Source: an uncultured Gemmataceae bacterium (GTDB taxonomy: Bacteria > Planctomycetota > Planctomycetia > Gemmatales > Gemmataceae). From it: 5,549 nt of DNA. The position numbers and the translations under genes were made by a program. The notes beneath the pieces are model-generated. The model did not search any database and was not told the DNA's origin. It worked only from the letters and a program-made list of their open reading frames with translations. Shown in pieces: positions 1 to 5,549 of the stretch; position 1 is the stretch's first letter, and each line of letters starts with the position of its first letter. Where the stretch lies: NCBI GenBank assembly GCA_937922175.1, contig CAKZUU010000161.1:1-5549 (forward strand), given 5' to 3'.

Positions 1-495
1 TTGAGCTGGAGTCAACCGCAGAGGGAGCGGGGGCAGTTCGCGATCGTCGGGCCGCCATTCCGGCGGATCGTGCTTCGGCTCGACGAAATCCTCGAGTTCG
101 GGAACGACCTCGTTCGTCAACGTGAGGTTGGTCAACTTGTCAGCAGGGACAAGCGACGGTTGGGCGGCCGCCCGGATTTCCGCACAGCGAGCGTTGATTT
201 CCGCGTGAGACCCGAACAAAAGGACCGAGCGTCCCACGATGATCTGATCGCCCGGACGCAGTCGTCGGATCTGCACGGGTAGGCCATTGACCCGTGTTCC
301 GTTCGTGCTGTCCAAGTCGGTGATGATGATGTCCCCACCATCGTACTGAACCTTGGCATGGAACCGGCTGACGCGCTCGTCATTCAATCGCAGAACGTTC
401 CCCTCTTCCCGCCCGATCGTCACGGGCACAGGGAGGTTATAGAAAACGCGTCCCTTATCGACGCCTTCGAGGATTTGAAACGTCAGTTCCTTCAT
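1..495 (-). CDS. FHA-domain protein, N-terminal part (runs off left edge)
   Basis: The minus strand is open from an ATG at 495-493 to the window edge, giving 165 codons with no stop, so the C-terminus is missing. Residues 1-97 form a forkhead-associated (FHA) domain, a beta-sandwich that binds phosphothreonine peptides. The visible signatures are TIGRE (26-30, with the GR pair 28-29), RVSRFHAKV (41-49, the SRxH motif), DLDSTNGTRVNG (60-71, the STNGT motif) and LRPGDQI (79-85). These conserved phosphopeptide-contact positions look intact. After residue 97 comes a short stretch, then a proline- and acid-rich tail (about 135-165), probably a flexible linker to whatever follows. Upstream, GGAG at 507-510 lies 11 nt before the ATG, with GGTGG nearer to it. 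The partner kinase or target cannot be told from this window. Such proteins are common in planctomycetes, often beside Ser/Thr kinases. The family call is firm; the function is open. Confidence 0.93.
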   Translation of the reverse strand, partial: MKELTFQILEGVDKGRVFYNLPVPVTIGREEGNVLRLNDERVSRFHAKVQYDGGDIIITDLDSTNGTRVNGLPVQIRRLRPGDQIIVGRSVLLFGSHAEINARCAEIRAAAQPSLVPADKLTNLTLTNEVVPELEDFVEPKHDPPEWRPDDRELPPLPLRLTPAQ

Positions 496-672
496 GAATC
501 CACCCGCTCCAGCATGGACCGAGGTCGTTTGCGCACATCTTCCCTCTTAGTAGTTTAGCAAACGAATCCTCATCATGCGGTTGCAAAACTAGCGATATCC
601 GCGATTGACGAGAGTCCTTTGATGGGGGAATCCGGACGAAAGCAGCGAGGGAGAGCCGATGGAGGCGAAAAA
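496..672. other. Gene-free spacer between tRNA-Phe and the FHA gene
   Basis: This 177-nt stretch holds no convincing coding frame. It contains the leader of the FHA gene. Directly after the tRNA 3' end (at 672-668, reading the minus strand) there is a run of five T. No good hairpin precedes it apart from the tRNA itself, so it is at best a weak stop signal. I found no clear sigma-70 promoter with proper spacing for the FHA gene. Read-through from the strong tRNA promoter on the same strand is possible but not shown. Confidence 0.5.
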
Positions 673-745
673 TGGACGGGGCCGGGATTGAACCGGCGAC
701 CTAGCGGTTTTCAGCCGCTCGCTCTACCAACTGAGCTACCCGTCC
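673..745 (-). tRNA. tRNA-Phe (anticodon GAA)
   Basis: The minus strand folds into a complete 73-nt cloverleaf. The acceptor stem GGACGGG pairs with CCCGTCC over all 7 bp. The D arm is GCTC/GAGC around AGTTGGTA. The anticodon stem AGCGG/CCGCT holds the loop CTGAAAA, whose anticodon GAA reads Phe codons UUC and UUU. The variable loop is AGGTC. The T arm is GCCGG/CCGGC around TTCAATC, and the discriminator base is A. No CCA is encoded: the 3' flank is TTTTT, so a CCA-adding enzyme must complete the end. The gene is intact, on the same strand as the downstream FHA gene and divergent from the helicase. It has a near-consensus promoter 10 nt upstream of the mature 5' end. No integrase or attachment-site duplication is seen nearby. 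Confidence 0.97.
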
Positions 746-755
746 GATGCACCAG

Positions 756-784
756 ATTCTAGTTTGGAGCTTGGGGAACGTCAA
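756..784 (-). promoter_or_regulatory. Sigma-70-type promoter of tRNA-Phe
   Basis: On the minus strand the -35 hexamer TTGACG (784-779) and the -10 hexamer TAGAAT (761-756) are separated by exactly 17 nt. Both match the TTGACA/TATAAT consensus at five of six positions. The -10 box ends 10 nt before the mature tRNA 5' end at 745, so transcription would start only about 3 nt upstream of the tRNA. Such strength and compactness are typical of stable-RNA promoters. The start site is inferred, not measured. Confidence 0.82.
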
Positions 785-856
785 CTTAGGCGCAGTTCAC
801 GAAAGCGACAACGCGATCGCCTTGGCCCCCAGCCGCGGATGGGACAAAATGACTGA

Positions 857-2896
857 ATGCACGTGGACAAGATTCTCGGCCCCGGCGGGGAGATAAGTCG
901 GCGGCTCGTTGACTTCGAGTGCCGACCGCAGCAACTCGCCATGGCCCAAGCCGTCGCCGACGCCATCCGGCATCGGCATCCTCTTCTCGTCGAAGCGGGG
1001 ACGGGAGTCGGCAAGTCGTTCGCCTACCTCGTGCCGGCTTTCCTGGCGATTCAGCAGCAGCCGGAGACCCGGATTGTCATCTCGACCCACACCATCCACC
1101 TGCAAGAGCAGTTGCTGACCAAGGATATTCCCCTTCTCCAGGAAATTATCCCTGGTGTGCGCGCCGCTGTTGTGAAGGGCCGACATAATTACTTGAGCCT
1201 CCGCCGGCTTCGGGTGGCCCAACGCCGTGCCCCCCAACTCCTCGATGACCACGTGTTACAACAACAACTCATCGACATCGGTCGATGGTCACGACAGACA
1301 CCGCGCGGCAGCCGACACGACCTCGACTTTCAACCCTCCCCCGCGGTGTGGGAATTGGTCGAGAGCGACCACGGCAATTGTCTGGGGCGACAGTGTTCCG
1401 ACTTCCGACAATGTTTCTACTTCCAGGCACGGCGGGAGTGGACATCGGCTCAACTTCTGATTGTCAACCACGCCTTGTTCTTCACCGACCTTGCCCTTCG
1501 ACGTGTGGGCGCCTCGGTCCTGCCGGAGTATCGGATCGTCATTTTCGATGAGGCCCACACCGTCGAAGATGTCGCCTGCGATCAACTGGGGATTCAAGTG
1601 ACGCAAGGCAGCTTGGAGCACCTGTTCAATCGCTTGCTGTCGCGGCACGGGAATCGGGGGCTGCTCGCCGTCCACGGAACTCGGGAAACACTCCAGCAGT
1701 TGGCGGCCACTCGCCAAGCCGCCGAACGTCTCTTCCTCGCGGCTCGGGCTTGGTTTCAGTCGGCATCGCGGCAAGGTCGCTTACCGGCGTCGCCCGAGTT
1801 GCGCGTCCGACAGCCGCAGGTCATCCCCAATCTGCTGACCGAGGAACTGAACAAACTCGCCTTGGCCCTCTTCGACGTGGCCGAGAAATTGGATGCCGAC
1901 GAAGAGAAAATCGAATGGACCAGTACGGCGGAGCGAGCGGCGGCGTTGGGCCAAGCCACCGCTGACTGGATCGAGCAGAATCGTCCGGATCAAGTTTATT
2001 GGATGGAGAAGCGTGGTGAGCCGAGCACCCGACTGACGCTGGCCAGCGCTCCCGTCGAGATCGGCGCGGTCATGAAGCAAGAGCTCCTCGACAAGATTCC
2101 GACGGTGATTTTCACGAGCGCGACTTTGAGCGCGAGTCGATCATCCAAGTCAGAAGGATTTCAACTTTTTCAACAGCGGCTCGGAGCCGACACTGCTGCT
2201 TGCCTGCGGGTGGATAGTCCGTTTGATTATGCGTCGCAAGTCGAACTGTATCTATTTCGAGCGATGCCGGACCCGGCGAATGAGCCCGACGAATACGAGA
2301 ACGCGGTGATTTCCAGCATCCCCGATTTTGCCGAGAGAACCCAAGGGCGTGCCTTCGTCTTGTTCACCAGCTACTCGTTTCTTCGCCGGGCGGCCCAGGA
2401 GTTACGCGATACCTTCCAGCACCGGGAACTGACACTCTTCTGTCAGGGCGAGTCCGCGTCCCCGCATCAGATGCTCGAACAATTTCGTCAAACGCCTCGA
2501 GCTGTCTTGTTCGGCGTCGATAGTTTCTGGCAAGGAGTGGACGTCAAGGGTGAGGCGCTATCCAACGTGATGATTACCAAGCTTCCTTTCGCCGTGCCGG
2601 ATCGCCCCTTGATCGAGGCGCGTCTGGAAGCCATCACGGCACGCGGAGGTCAACCCTTCTCCGAGTATCAACTACCTCAAGCGATTCTCAAACTGAAGCA
2701 AGGCTTCGGTCGTCTGATTCGCTCCAAGCATGATCGCGGTATCGTGGTTCTGTTTGATCCGCGAGTCCTCACAAAAAATTACGGGAAAATGTTTCTGGAC
2801 GCTTTGCCCCCTTGTCGAACCTTCGTCGACGGGGTTGAGACTTCCATCGCATCAAGCACGGGCCTGCGGCGGAGCCGACGTCGCTGGCACCCCTGA
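857..2896 (+). CDS. dinG: DinG/YoaA-family (XPD-like) ATP-dependent DNA helicase
   Basis: This 679-aa superfamily 2 helicase belongs to the XPD/DinG group, 5'-3' DNA helicases that act on repair and replication-blocking structures. Motifs in order: a Q-like region RPQQ (23-26); Walker A EAGTGVGKS (46-54); STHTIHLQEQL (76-86); KGRHNYLSLRRL (107-118); an Fe-S-type insert with C175, C180 and C186; NHALF (204-208); the DEAH box (231-234); TSATLS (420-425); SPFDY (454-458); FWQGVDVKG (557-565) and GFGRLIRS (616-623), the arginine-finger motif. No exonuclease domain is fused, and the length is close to the usual 640-720 aa. The cysteine spacing C-x4-C-x5-C matches the last three Fe-S ligands known from E. 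coli DinG. The first ligand position, in the KGRxNYxC motif, is Ser114. The ATG at 857 follows an in-frame TGA at 854-856, and GGATGGGA ends 12 nt before it. The tail (669-679) is short and basic. The gene stands alone, divergent from the tRNA and convergent with the STAS gene. Family is certain; the DinG versus YoaA subtype is not. Confidence 0.94.
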   Translation: MHVDKILGPGGEISRRLVDFECRPQQLAMAQAVADAIRHRHPLLVEAGTGVGKSFAYLVPAFLAIQQQPETRIVISTHTIHLQEQLLTKDIPLLQEIIPGVRAAVVKGRHNYLSLRRLRVAQRRAPQLLDDHVLQQQLIDIGRWSRQTPRGSRHDLDFQPSPAVWELVESDHGNCLGRQCSDFRQCFYFQARREWTSAQLLIVNHALFFTDLALRRVGASVLPEYRIVIFDEAHTVEDVACDQLGIQVTQGSLEHLFNRLLSRHGNRGLLAVHGTRETLQQLAATRQAAERLFLAARAWFQSASRQGRLPASPELRVRQPQVIPNLLTEELNKLALALFDVAEKLDADEEKIEWTSTAERAAALGQATADWIEQNRPDQVYWMEKRGEPSTRLTLASAPVEIGAVMKQELLDKIPTVIFTSATLSASRSSKSEGFQLFQQRLGADTAACLRVDSPFDYASQVELYLFRAMPDPANEPDEYENAVISSIPDFAERTQGRAFVLFTSYSFLRRAAQELRDTFQHRELTLFCQGESASPHQMLEQFRQTPRAVLFGVDSFWQGVDVKGEALSNVMITKLPFAVPDRPLIEARLEAITARGGQPFSEYQLPQAILKLKQGFGRLIRSKHDRGIVVLFDPRVLTKNYGKMFLDALPPCRTFVDGVETSIASSTGLRRSRRRWHP

Positions 2897-2949
2897 TGCC
2901 ACTCGCGGGATACCTGAAAAAGAATGGTCGGACGATGATCTGCTCGATG
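2897..2949. other. Short gap between convergent helicase and STAS genes
   Basis: The 53 nt between the two stop codons contain no convincing rho-independent terminator for either gene. On the minus strand there is a T-rich ATTCTTTTTC stretch after the STAS stop, but I see no stable GC hairpin before it. The two transcripts may overlap or end by a factor-dependent route. Confidence 0.4.
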
Positions 2950-3333
2950 TCACTCCGTGCCCTGCAAGGCATCCAACGCTTCCGCAACGGTGTCGTACAA
3001 TGCCCAGAGCGTGTCCAGATTGGTCATGCGGAGCAACTCGCGGATCCGATTCGAGACTCCCGCGAGAACCAACTCGCCGTCACCTTGCTTTTTCACCATC
3101 AAATGACAACGAAGCAGGAACGTGATGAAGAGCGAGCCAAAATATTGAACTTGGCTCAAATCGAAAATGATGCTCGAGGGCGGGTCTTCCTTTAAAGGAG
3201 CCAACACCAATTGAGCCGCTTGCTCGATCATCGAATCGGAAAGACATTCGACATCCGTCGACGGAATGACGATCACGACATCGCCACGACGTTGCACCTG
3301 GAACGACTCGCCGTGGGTTGCCACTCGGCTCAT
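2950..3333 (-). CDS. STAS-domain protein (anti-anti-sigma-factor-like)
   Basis: This 127-aa single-domain protein has the STAS fold found in SpoIIAA/RsbV-type anti-anti-sigma factors, which bind or release anti-sigma kinases depending on serine phosphorylation. The visible pattern is an N-terminal strand GDVVIVIP (17-24), IIFDLSQVQYFGSLFITFLL (55-74), which is the strand and loop bearing the phosphorylation site, the strand ELVLAGV (87-93), and a C-terminal helix region (94-123). Ser67 aligns with the serine phosphorylated in SpoIIAA and RsbV. The preceding residue is Gly66, where classical members have Asp, and the following Ser/Thr-Gly is replaced by Leu-Phe. The start is supported by GAGGTGA (3347-3341), 7 nt before the ATG. 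There is no cognate anti-sigma kinase or sigma factor gene beside it, so its partner is encoded elsewhere. It follows the atp operon on the same strand but seems separated by a terminator and its own promoter. The partner and the regulated process are unknown. Confidence 0.92.
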   Translation of the reverse strand: MSRVATHGESFQVQRRGDVVIVIPSTDVECLSDSMIEQAAQLVLAPLKEDPPSSIIFDLSQVQYFGSLFITFLLRCHLMVKKQGDGELVLAGVSNRIRELLRMTNLDTLWALYDTVAEALDALQGTE

Positions 3334-3371
3334 GGCAGCGTCACCTCGACAGCGGAAGGGAGAAGTTCATC

Positions 3372-3385
3372 ACGCTTACAAGCGT
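3372..3385. repeat. Perfect 6-bp palindrome in the STAS gene leader (possible operator)
   Basis: ACGCTT-AC-AAGCGT is a perfect inverted repeat with 6-bp arms and a 2-bp centre, 38 nt upstream of the STAS start codon. It overlaps the -10 box and likely start site of the proposed STAS promoter, which is where a repressor dimer would bind. It is not followed by a T-run in either direction, so it does not look like a terminator. A repeat of this size can occur by chance; its position makes it worth noting. Confidence 0.35.
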
Positions 3386-3409
3386 ATCGGCGATATTTTG
3401 AGAAATCAA
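3381..3409 (-). promoter_or_regulatory. Possible promoter of the STAS gene
   Basis: On the minus strand TTGATT (3409-3404) and TACGCT (3386-3381) are spaced 17 nt apart. The first matches the -35 consensus at four of six positions. The second keeps only the TA...T frame of a -10 box. The site lies just after the proposed atp-operon terminator and would give a leader of about 40 nt before the STAS start. Its position is sensible, but the match is weak and another sigma factor could be used. Confidence 0.3.
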
Positions 3410-3422
3410 GCAAAACCCGAGT

Positions 3423-3461
3423 AAAAACCCGACGTTGAGCCTCAACTGTGCCGAGCGTCGG
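3423..3461 (-). terminator. Probable terminator of the atp operon
   Basis: Reading the minus strand after atpC, CCGACG (3461-3456) pairs perfectly with CGTCGG (3434-3429). A G and five T (3427-3423) follow. The 21-nt interior holds a second small inverted repeat, TTGAG/CTCAA (3445-3441 and 3439-3435). The element starts 87 nt after the atpC stop and sits directly before the proposed STAS promoter, as expected at an operon end. A competing hairpin, GCCGA/TCGGC (3462-3450), shares bases with the main stem. The fold is judged by eye, without energy calculation. Confidence 0.5.
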
Positions 3462-3548
3462 CTGTTGCGCGCACCTCCTTCCCCGTCGAGAAAGGATTCG
3501 TGGCCGGACTCTTGGGTCCTGCCGATCAAGCACCCGAGTTCTCGTCTC

Positions 3549-3995
3549 TCAGTGGTGCCTTCCCCTACTCCGCCGCGCCACACGGAGTTTGGCCCGAGCG
3601 CGCCGCAGGGCTTGTTCGCGCTCGACGAACTGCTCAGCGGTTACGGCGCGAGTTCGTGTCGCTTGTAGTAAGGTCGATTCGACATCAGCAACTGGGATTT
3701 CCTCAGGCGACTGAGCGGACGAGGTCAAAACCGTCACGATGTCGCCGCGGACCTGAACGAAGCCACCATCCACATACAGGCGGGAAAGCTGCTCGCCCCG
3801 ACGTATCCGGAGTTCACCGATCCCCAACCGCCCGATGAGCGGGGCCCGTCCGGGGAGAATGCCCAATTCGCCGTCGAACAGCGGGACAACGACCGCATCG
3901 GCGGGCTGGTCCAACACGGAACGTTCGGGAGTGACGACGGCGATTTGCAACCGCCGGCCACGAATCGCTGTGGGACCTTTGCTGGAGTCGGCCAT
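3549..3995 (-). CDS. atpC: F1Fo ATP synthase epsilon subunit
   Basis: This 148-aa protein is the epsilon subunit, part of the rotating central stalk that joins gamma to the c-ring and can inhibit ATP hydrolysis. The N-terminal beta-sandwich spans about residues 15-95 and carries the family signature VVTPERSVLDQPADAV (20-35) and FDGELGILPGRAPLIGRLG (40-58). The usual GILPGHAPL reads GILPGRAPL here, with Arg50 for His. Residues about 97-141 form the C-terminal helical hairpin, ending in a very basic stretch (RRARAKLRVARRSR, 131-144). The protein is a little longer than the roughly 135-140 aa usual in the family, with a few extra residues at each end. The ATG at 3995 has GGGGAG (4008-4003) upstream with 7 nt spacing. 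It lies 36 nt after the atpD stop on the same strand, the standard last position in an atp operon. The gap contains an inverted repeat covering part of this ribosome binding site. Confidence 0.96.
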   Translation of the reverse strand: MADSSKGPTAIRGRRLQIAVVTPERSVLDQPADAVVVPLFDGELGILPGRAPLIGRLGIGELRIRRGEQLSRLYVDGGFVQVRGDIVTVLTSSAQSPEEIPVADVESTLLQATRTRAVTAEQFVEREQALRRARAKLRVARRSRGRHH

Positions 3996-3998
3996 ATT

Positions 3999-4031
3999 CG
4001 CTCTCCCCGTTGGTCAAAAACCCCGAGAGCG
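3999..4031 (-). promoter_or_regulatory. Inverted repeat between atpD and atpC overlapping the atpC ribosome binding site
   Basis: On the transcript, CGCTCTC (4031-4025) begins on the first base after the atpD stop codon. It pairs perfectly over 7 bp with GAGAGCG (4005-3999), leaving a 19-nt loop. The 3' arm includes the last three bases of the atpC Shine-Dalgarno element GGGGAG (4008-4003) and ends 3 nt before the atpC ATG. A ribosome finishing atpD would cover and open the 5' arm, so the structure could tie atpC translation to atpD translation. There is a T-run only inside the loop, so it does not look like a terminator. Confidence 0.5.
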
Positions 4032-5486
4032 TTATTTTCCGCTCTTCATTCGCTCGGCCTGTTCGGCCGCCTCTTCGATCGCCCCCACGTAGCGGAACGC
4101 ATCTTCGGGCAAATGGTCCCATTTGCCGTCACAAATCTCCTCGAAACTGCGAATCGTGTCTTCCAACGGCGTGACCTTCCCCTCTTTGCCCGTGAAGGCT
4201 TGGGCGACGATAAAGGGTTGCGAGAGGAACTGCTCGATTCGGCGAGCCCGGGCTACGACTTGTTTGTCTTCTTCGGAGAGTTCTTCGACACCCAAGATGG
4301 CAATGATGTCCTGCAATTCCCGGTTACGCTGCAAAATCTGCTGAACTCGGCGAGCCACGTTGAAATGCCGTTCGCCAATGTATTGCGGATCCAGCAAACG
4401 GCTATTCGACGCCAAAGGATCGATGGCCGGATAGATTCCCTTCGCGGCGATGGATCGCTCCAAGTAGATGAACGCGTCCAGATGTTGGAACGTGTTCGCG
4501 GGAGCGGGATCGGTCGGATCGTCAGCGGGGACATACACCGCCTGCACGGAGGTGATCGCTCCTTTCGCCGTCGAGGTGATTCGCTCTTGCAATTCTCCCA
4601 TTTCGGTGGCCAAGGTGGGCTGATAACCCACGGCGCTAGGCATTCGACCCAGAAGCGCCGACACCTCAGAACCTGCTTGCGAGAAGCGGAAGATATTATC
4701 GACGAACAAAAGCGTATCAGCCCCCGTGGAATCGCGGAACCACTCGCACATCGTCAGTGCCGACAACGCCACTCGCAGGCGAGCCCCCGGAGGCTCGTTC
4801 ATCTGTCCGAAGACCATCGCCGTTTGCGTCAACACGGAACGATCGGTGGCGCCGATTTTGGTCTCTTGCATTTCCAGCCACAGATCGTTCCCCTCGCGAG
4901 TGCGCTCACCGACTCCAGCGAAGACGGAGTATCCGCCATGCTCGCTGGCGATACGGGCGATCAACTCCTGGAGGATGACGGTTTTGCCCAAGCCCGCCCC
5001 GCCGAACAGCCCCGCTTTGCCGCCACGGACCAGCGGAGTGAGGAGATCGATCACCTTGATGCCCGTGACGAAGATTTCGGTCTTGGAGGAGAGGTCTTTG
5101 AAGGCGGGCGGTTTTCGATGGATGGGCCGAAACTCCTTCGCGTGGACCGGTCCACGACCATCGATCGGCTCTCCCAGCAGATTGAAAACCCGCCCCAAGG
5201 TTTCCTTGCCGACTGGAACGACCACGGGCCCGCCGGTATCGACGACGCTCATGCCGCGGATCAGCCCGTCCGTCGAGCCGAGGGCCACGCAGCGCACACG
5301 ACTGCCTCCCAAATGCTGCTGCACTTCGCCGGTGAGACGAATCCGAAGATTTTGCACGTCCGCCTCGATGCGGACGGCGTTGTAAAGTGCCGGCAGGTGC
5401 CCCTCGGGAAACTCGACGTCGAATGTCGAGCCGATCACTTGCACGATTCGCCCGATCATTTGGCCATTCGCCGCTGTGTTCACCAT
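4032..5486 (-). CDS. atpD: F1Fo ATP synthase beta subunit
   Basis: This 484-aa protein is the catalytic beta subunit of F1, which makes ATP from ADP and phosphate at the membrane-bound synthase. Domains in order: an N-terminal beta-barrel (about 8-85, starting MIGRIVQVIGSTFDVEFPE), the nucleotide-binding domain (about 90-360) and the C-terminal helical domain. Walker A GGAGLGKT is at 162-169, the catalytic GERTREG motif at 193-199 (Glu194, Arg195), Walker B LLFVD at 259-263, and EELSEED at 401-407, a variant of the DELSEED lever that meets gamma. All key residues are intact, so it is the standard rotary ATPase beta chain. I chose the ATG at 5486 because GGGGAAG (5500-5494) precedes it by 7 nt and the family normally begins a few residues before GxIVQVIG. 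The frame stays open upstream to an ATG at 5540, which would add 18 non-family-like residues. atpC follows after 36 nt; atpG and atpA would be expected beyond the right edge. Confidence 0.98.
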   Translation of the reverse strand: MVNTAANGQMIGRIVQVIGSTFDVEFPEGHLPALYNAVRIEADVQNLRIRLTGEVQQHLGGSRVRCVALGSTDGLIRGMSVVDTGGPVVVPVGKETLGRVFNLLGEPIDGRGPVHAKEFRPIHRKPPAFKDLSSKTEIFVTGIKVIDLLTPLVRGGKAGLFGGAGLGKTVILQELIARIASEHGGYSVFAGVGERTREGNDLWLEMQETKIGATDRSVLTQTAMVFGQMNEPPGARLRVALSALTMCEWFRDSTGADTLLFVDNIFRFSQAGSEVSALLGRMPSAVGYQPTLATEMGELQERITSTAKGAITSVQAVYVPADDPTDPAPANTFQHLDAFIYLERSIAAKGIYPAIDPLASNSRLLDPQYIGERHFNVARRVQQILQRNRELQDIIAILGVEELSEEDKQVVARARRIEQFLSQPFIVAQAFTGKEGKVTPLEDTIRSFEEICDGKWDHLPEDAFRYVGAIEEAAEQAERMKSGK

Positions 5487-5493
5487 GAGTCCA

Positions 5494-5500
5494 CTTCCCC
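5494..5500 (-). promoter_or_regulatory. Ribosome binding site deciding the atpD start
   Basis: GGGGAAG on the minus strand lies 7 nt before the ATG at 5486. No comparable element is visible in the few bases available before the alternative in-frame ATG at 5540. Together with the family N-terminus this favours the 484-aa product. Confidence 0.6.
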
Positions 5501-5549
5501 AACGATCGAAGTATCGAGAATCATGACCGCCGCCATCCATCGGGCCGAC

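Noticed and set aside
1..282. Plus-strand open frame of 93 codons at the left edge
   Set aside because: It is antisense to the FHA gene, whose frame has unmistakable GR, SRxH and STNGT motifs.
668..745. tRNA gene as an integration site for a mobile element
   Set aside because: No integrase gene, no duplicated tRNA 3' end and no atypical cargo are visible in the window.
813..820. GCGATCGC octamer palindrome, like the HIP1 repeat of cyanobacteria
   Set aside because: I noticed only this single copy, and the genes do not look cyanobacterial. One 8-bp palindrome in GC-rich DNA is expected by chance.
849..896. Short out-of-frame ATG frame (15 codons) starting 8 nt before the helicase start
   Set aside because: It sits 4 nt after the purine-rich GGATGGGA and could in principle compete for ribosomes, but nothing supports its translation and its peptide has no meaning I recognise.
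2897..2949. Possible bidirectional terminator between the convergent genes
   Set aside because: Only a T-rich stretch on the minus strand is present; no stem of useful length could be drawn.
3330..3583. Minus-strand open frames of 67 and 80 codons between atpC and the STAS gene
   Set aside because: They run through the proposed terminator and promoter, overlap both neighbours, look low-complexity and basic, and lack a well-placed ribosome binding site.
4726..5385. Long plus-strand open frame of 219 codons opposite atpD
   Set aside because: It lies entirely antisense to the well-conserved atpD frame, and its translation is Arg/Ser/Pro-rich with no recognisable domain. It is a GC-rich shadow frame.

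Overview
The window reads as an ordinary chromosomal segment of a GC-rich bacterium. I suspect a planctomycete (Gemmataceae-like). The reasons are the style of the AtpD, STAS and FHA proteins and the mix of housekeeping genes with small FHA and STAS signalling proteins. This is recognition from memory, not a database match. No mobile element, CRISPR array or integrase is visible.

Layout from left to right: (1) positions 1-495, minus strand, the N-terminal 165 codons of an FHA-domain protein that runs off the left edge. (2) Positions 673-745, minus strand, a complete tRNA-Phe(GAA), with a near-consensus sigma-70 promoter at 756-784. (3) Positions 857-2896, plus strand, a DinG/YoaA-type (XPD-like, superfamily 2) DNA helicase, divergent from the tRNA. 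(4) Positions 2950-3333, minus strand, a single-domain STAS (anti-anti-sigma-like) protein, convergent with the helicase. (5) Positions 3549-3995 and 4032-5486, minus strand, atpC and atpD, the epsilon and beta subunits of F1Fo ATP synthase. They form the end of an atp operon whose earlier genes lie beyond the right edge. A probable terminator at 3423-3461 closes the operon, and the STAS gene seems to have its own promoter just downstream.

The genes do not form one pathway. AtpD and AtpC work together in the catalytic head and stalk of ATP synthase. The helicase is a DNA-repair enzyme. The FHA and STAS proteins are phospho-dependent signalling modules with unknown partners here.

The points most worth a second look are these. 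The helicase keeps three of the four Fe-S cluster cysteines at canonical spacing but has serine at the first. A 7-bp perfect inverted repeat fills the atpD-atpC gap, starts at the atpD stop codon and covers part of the atpC ribosome binding site, which suggests translational coupling. The STAS protein has glycine where the classical loop has aspartate. I do not see a convincing undescribed multi-gene system.
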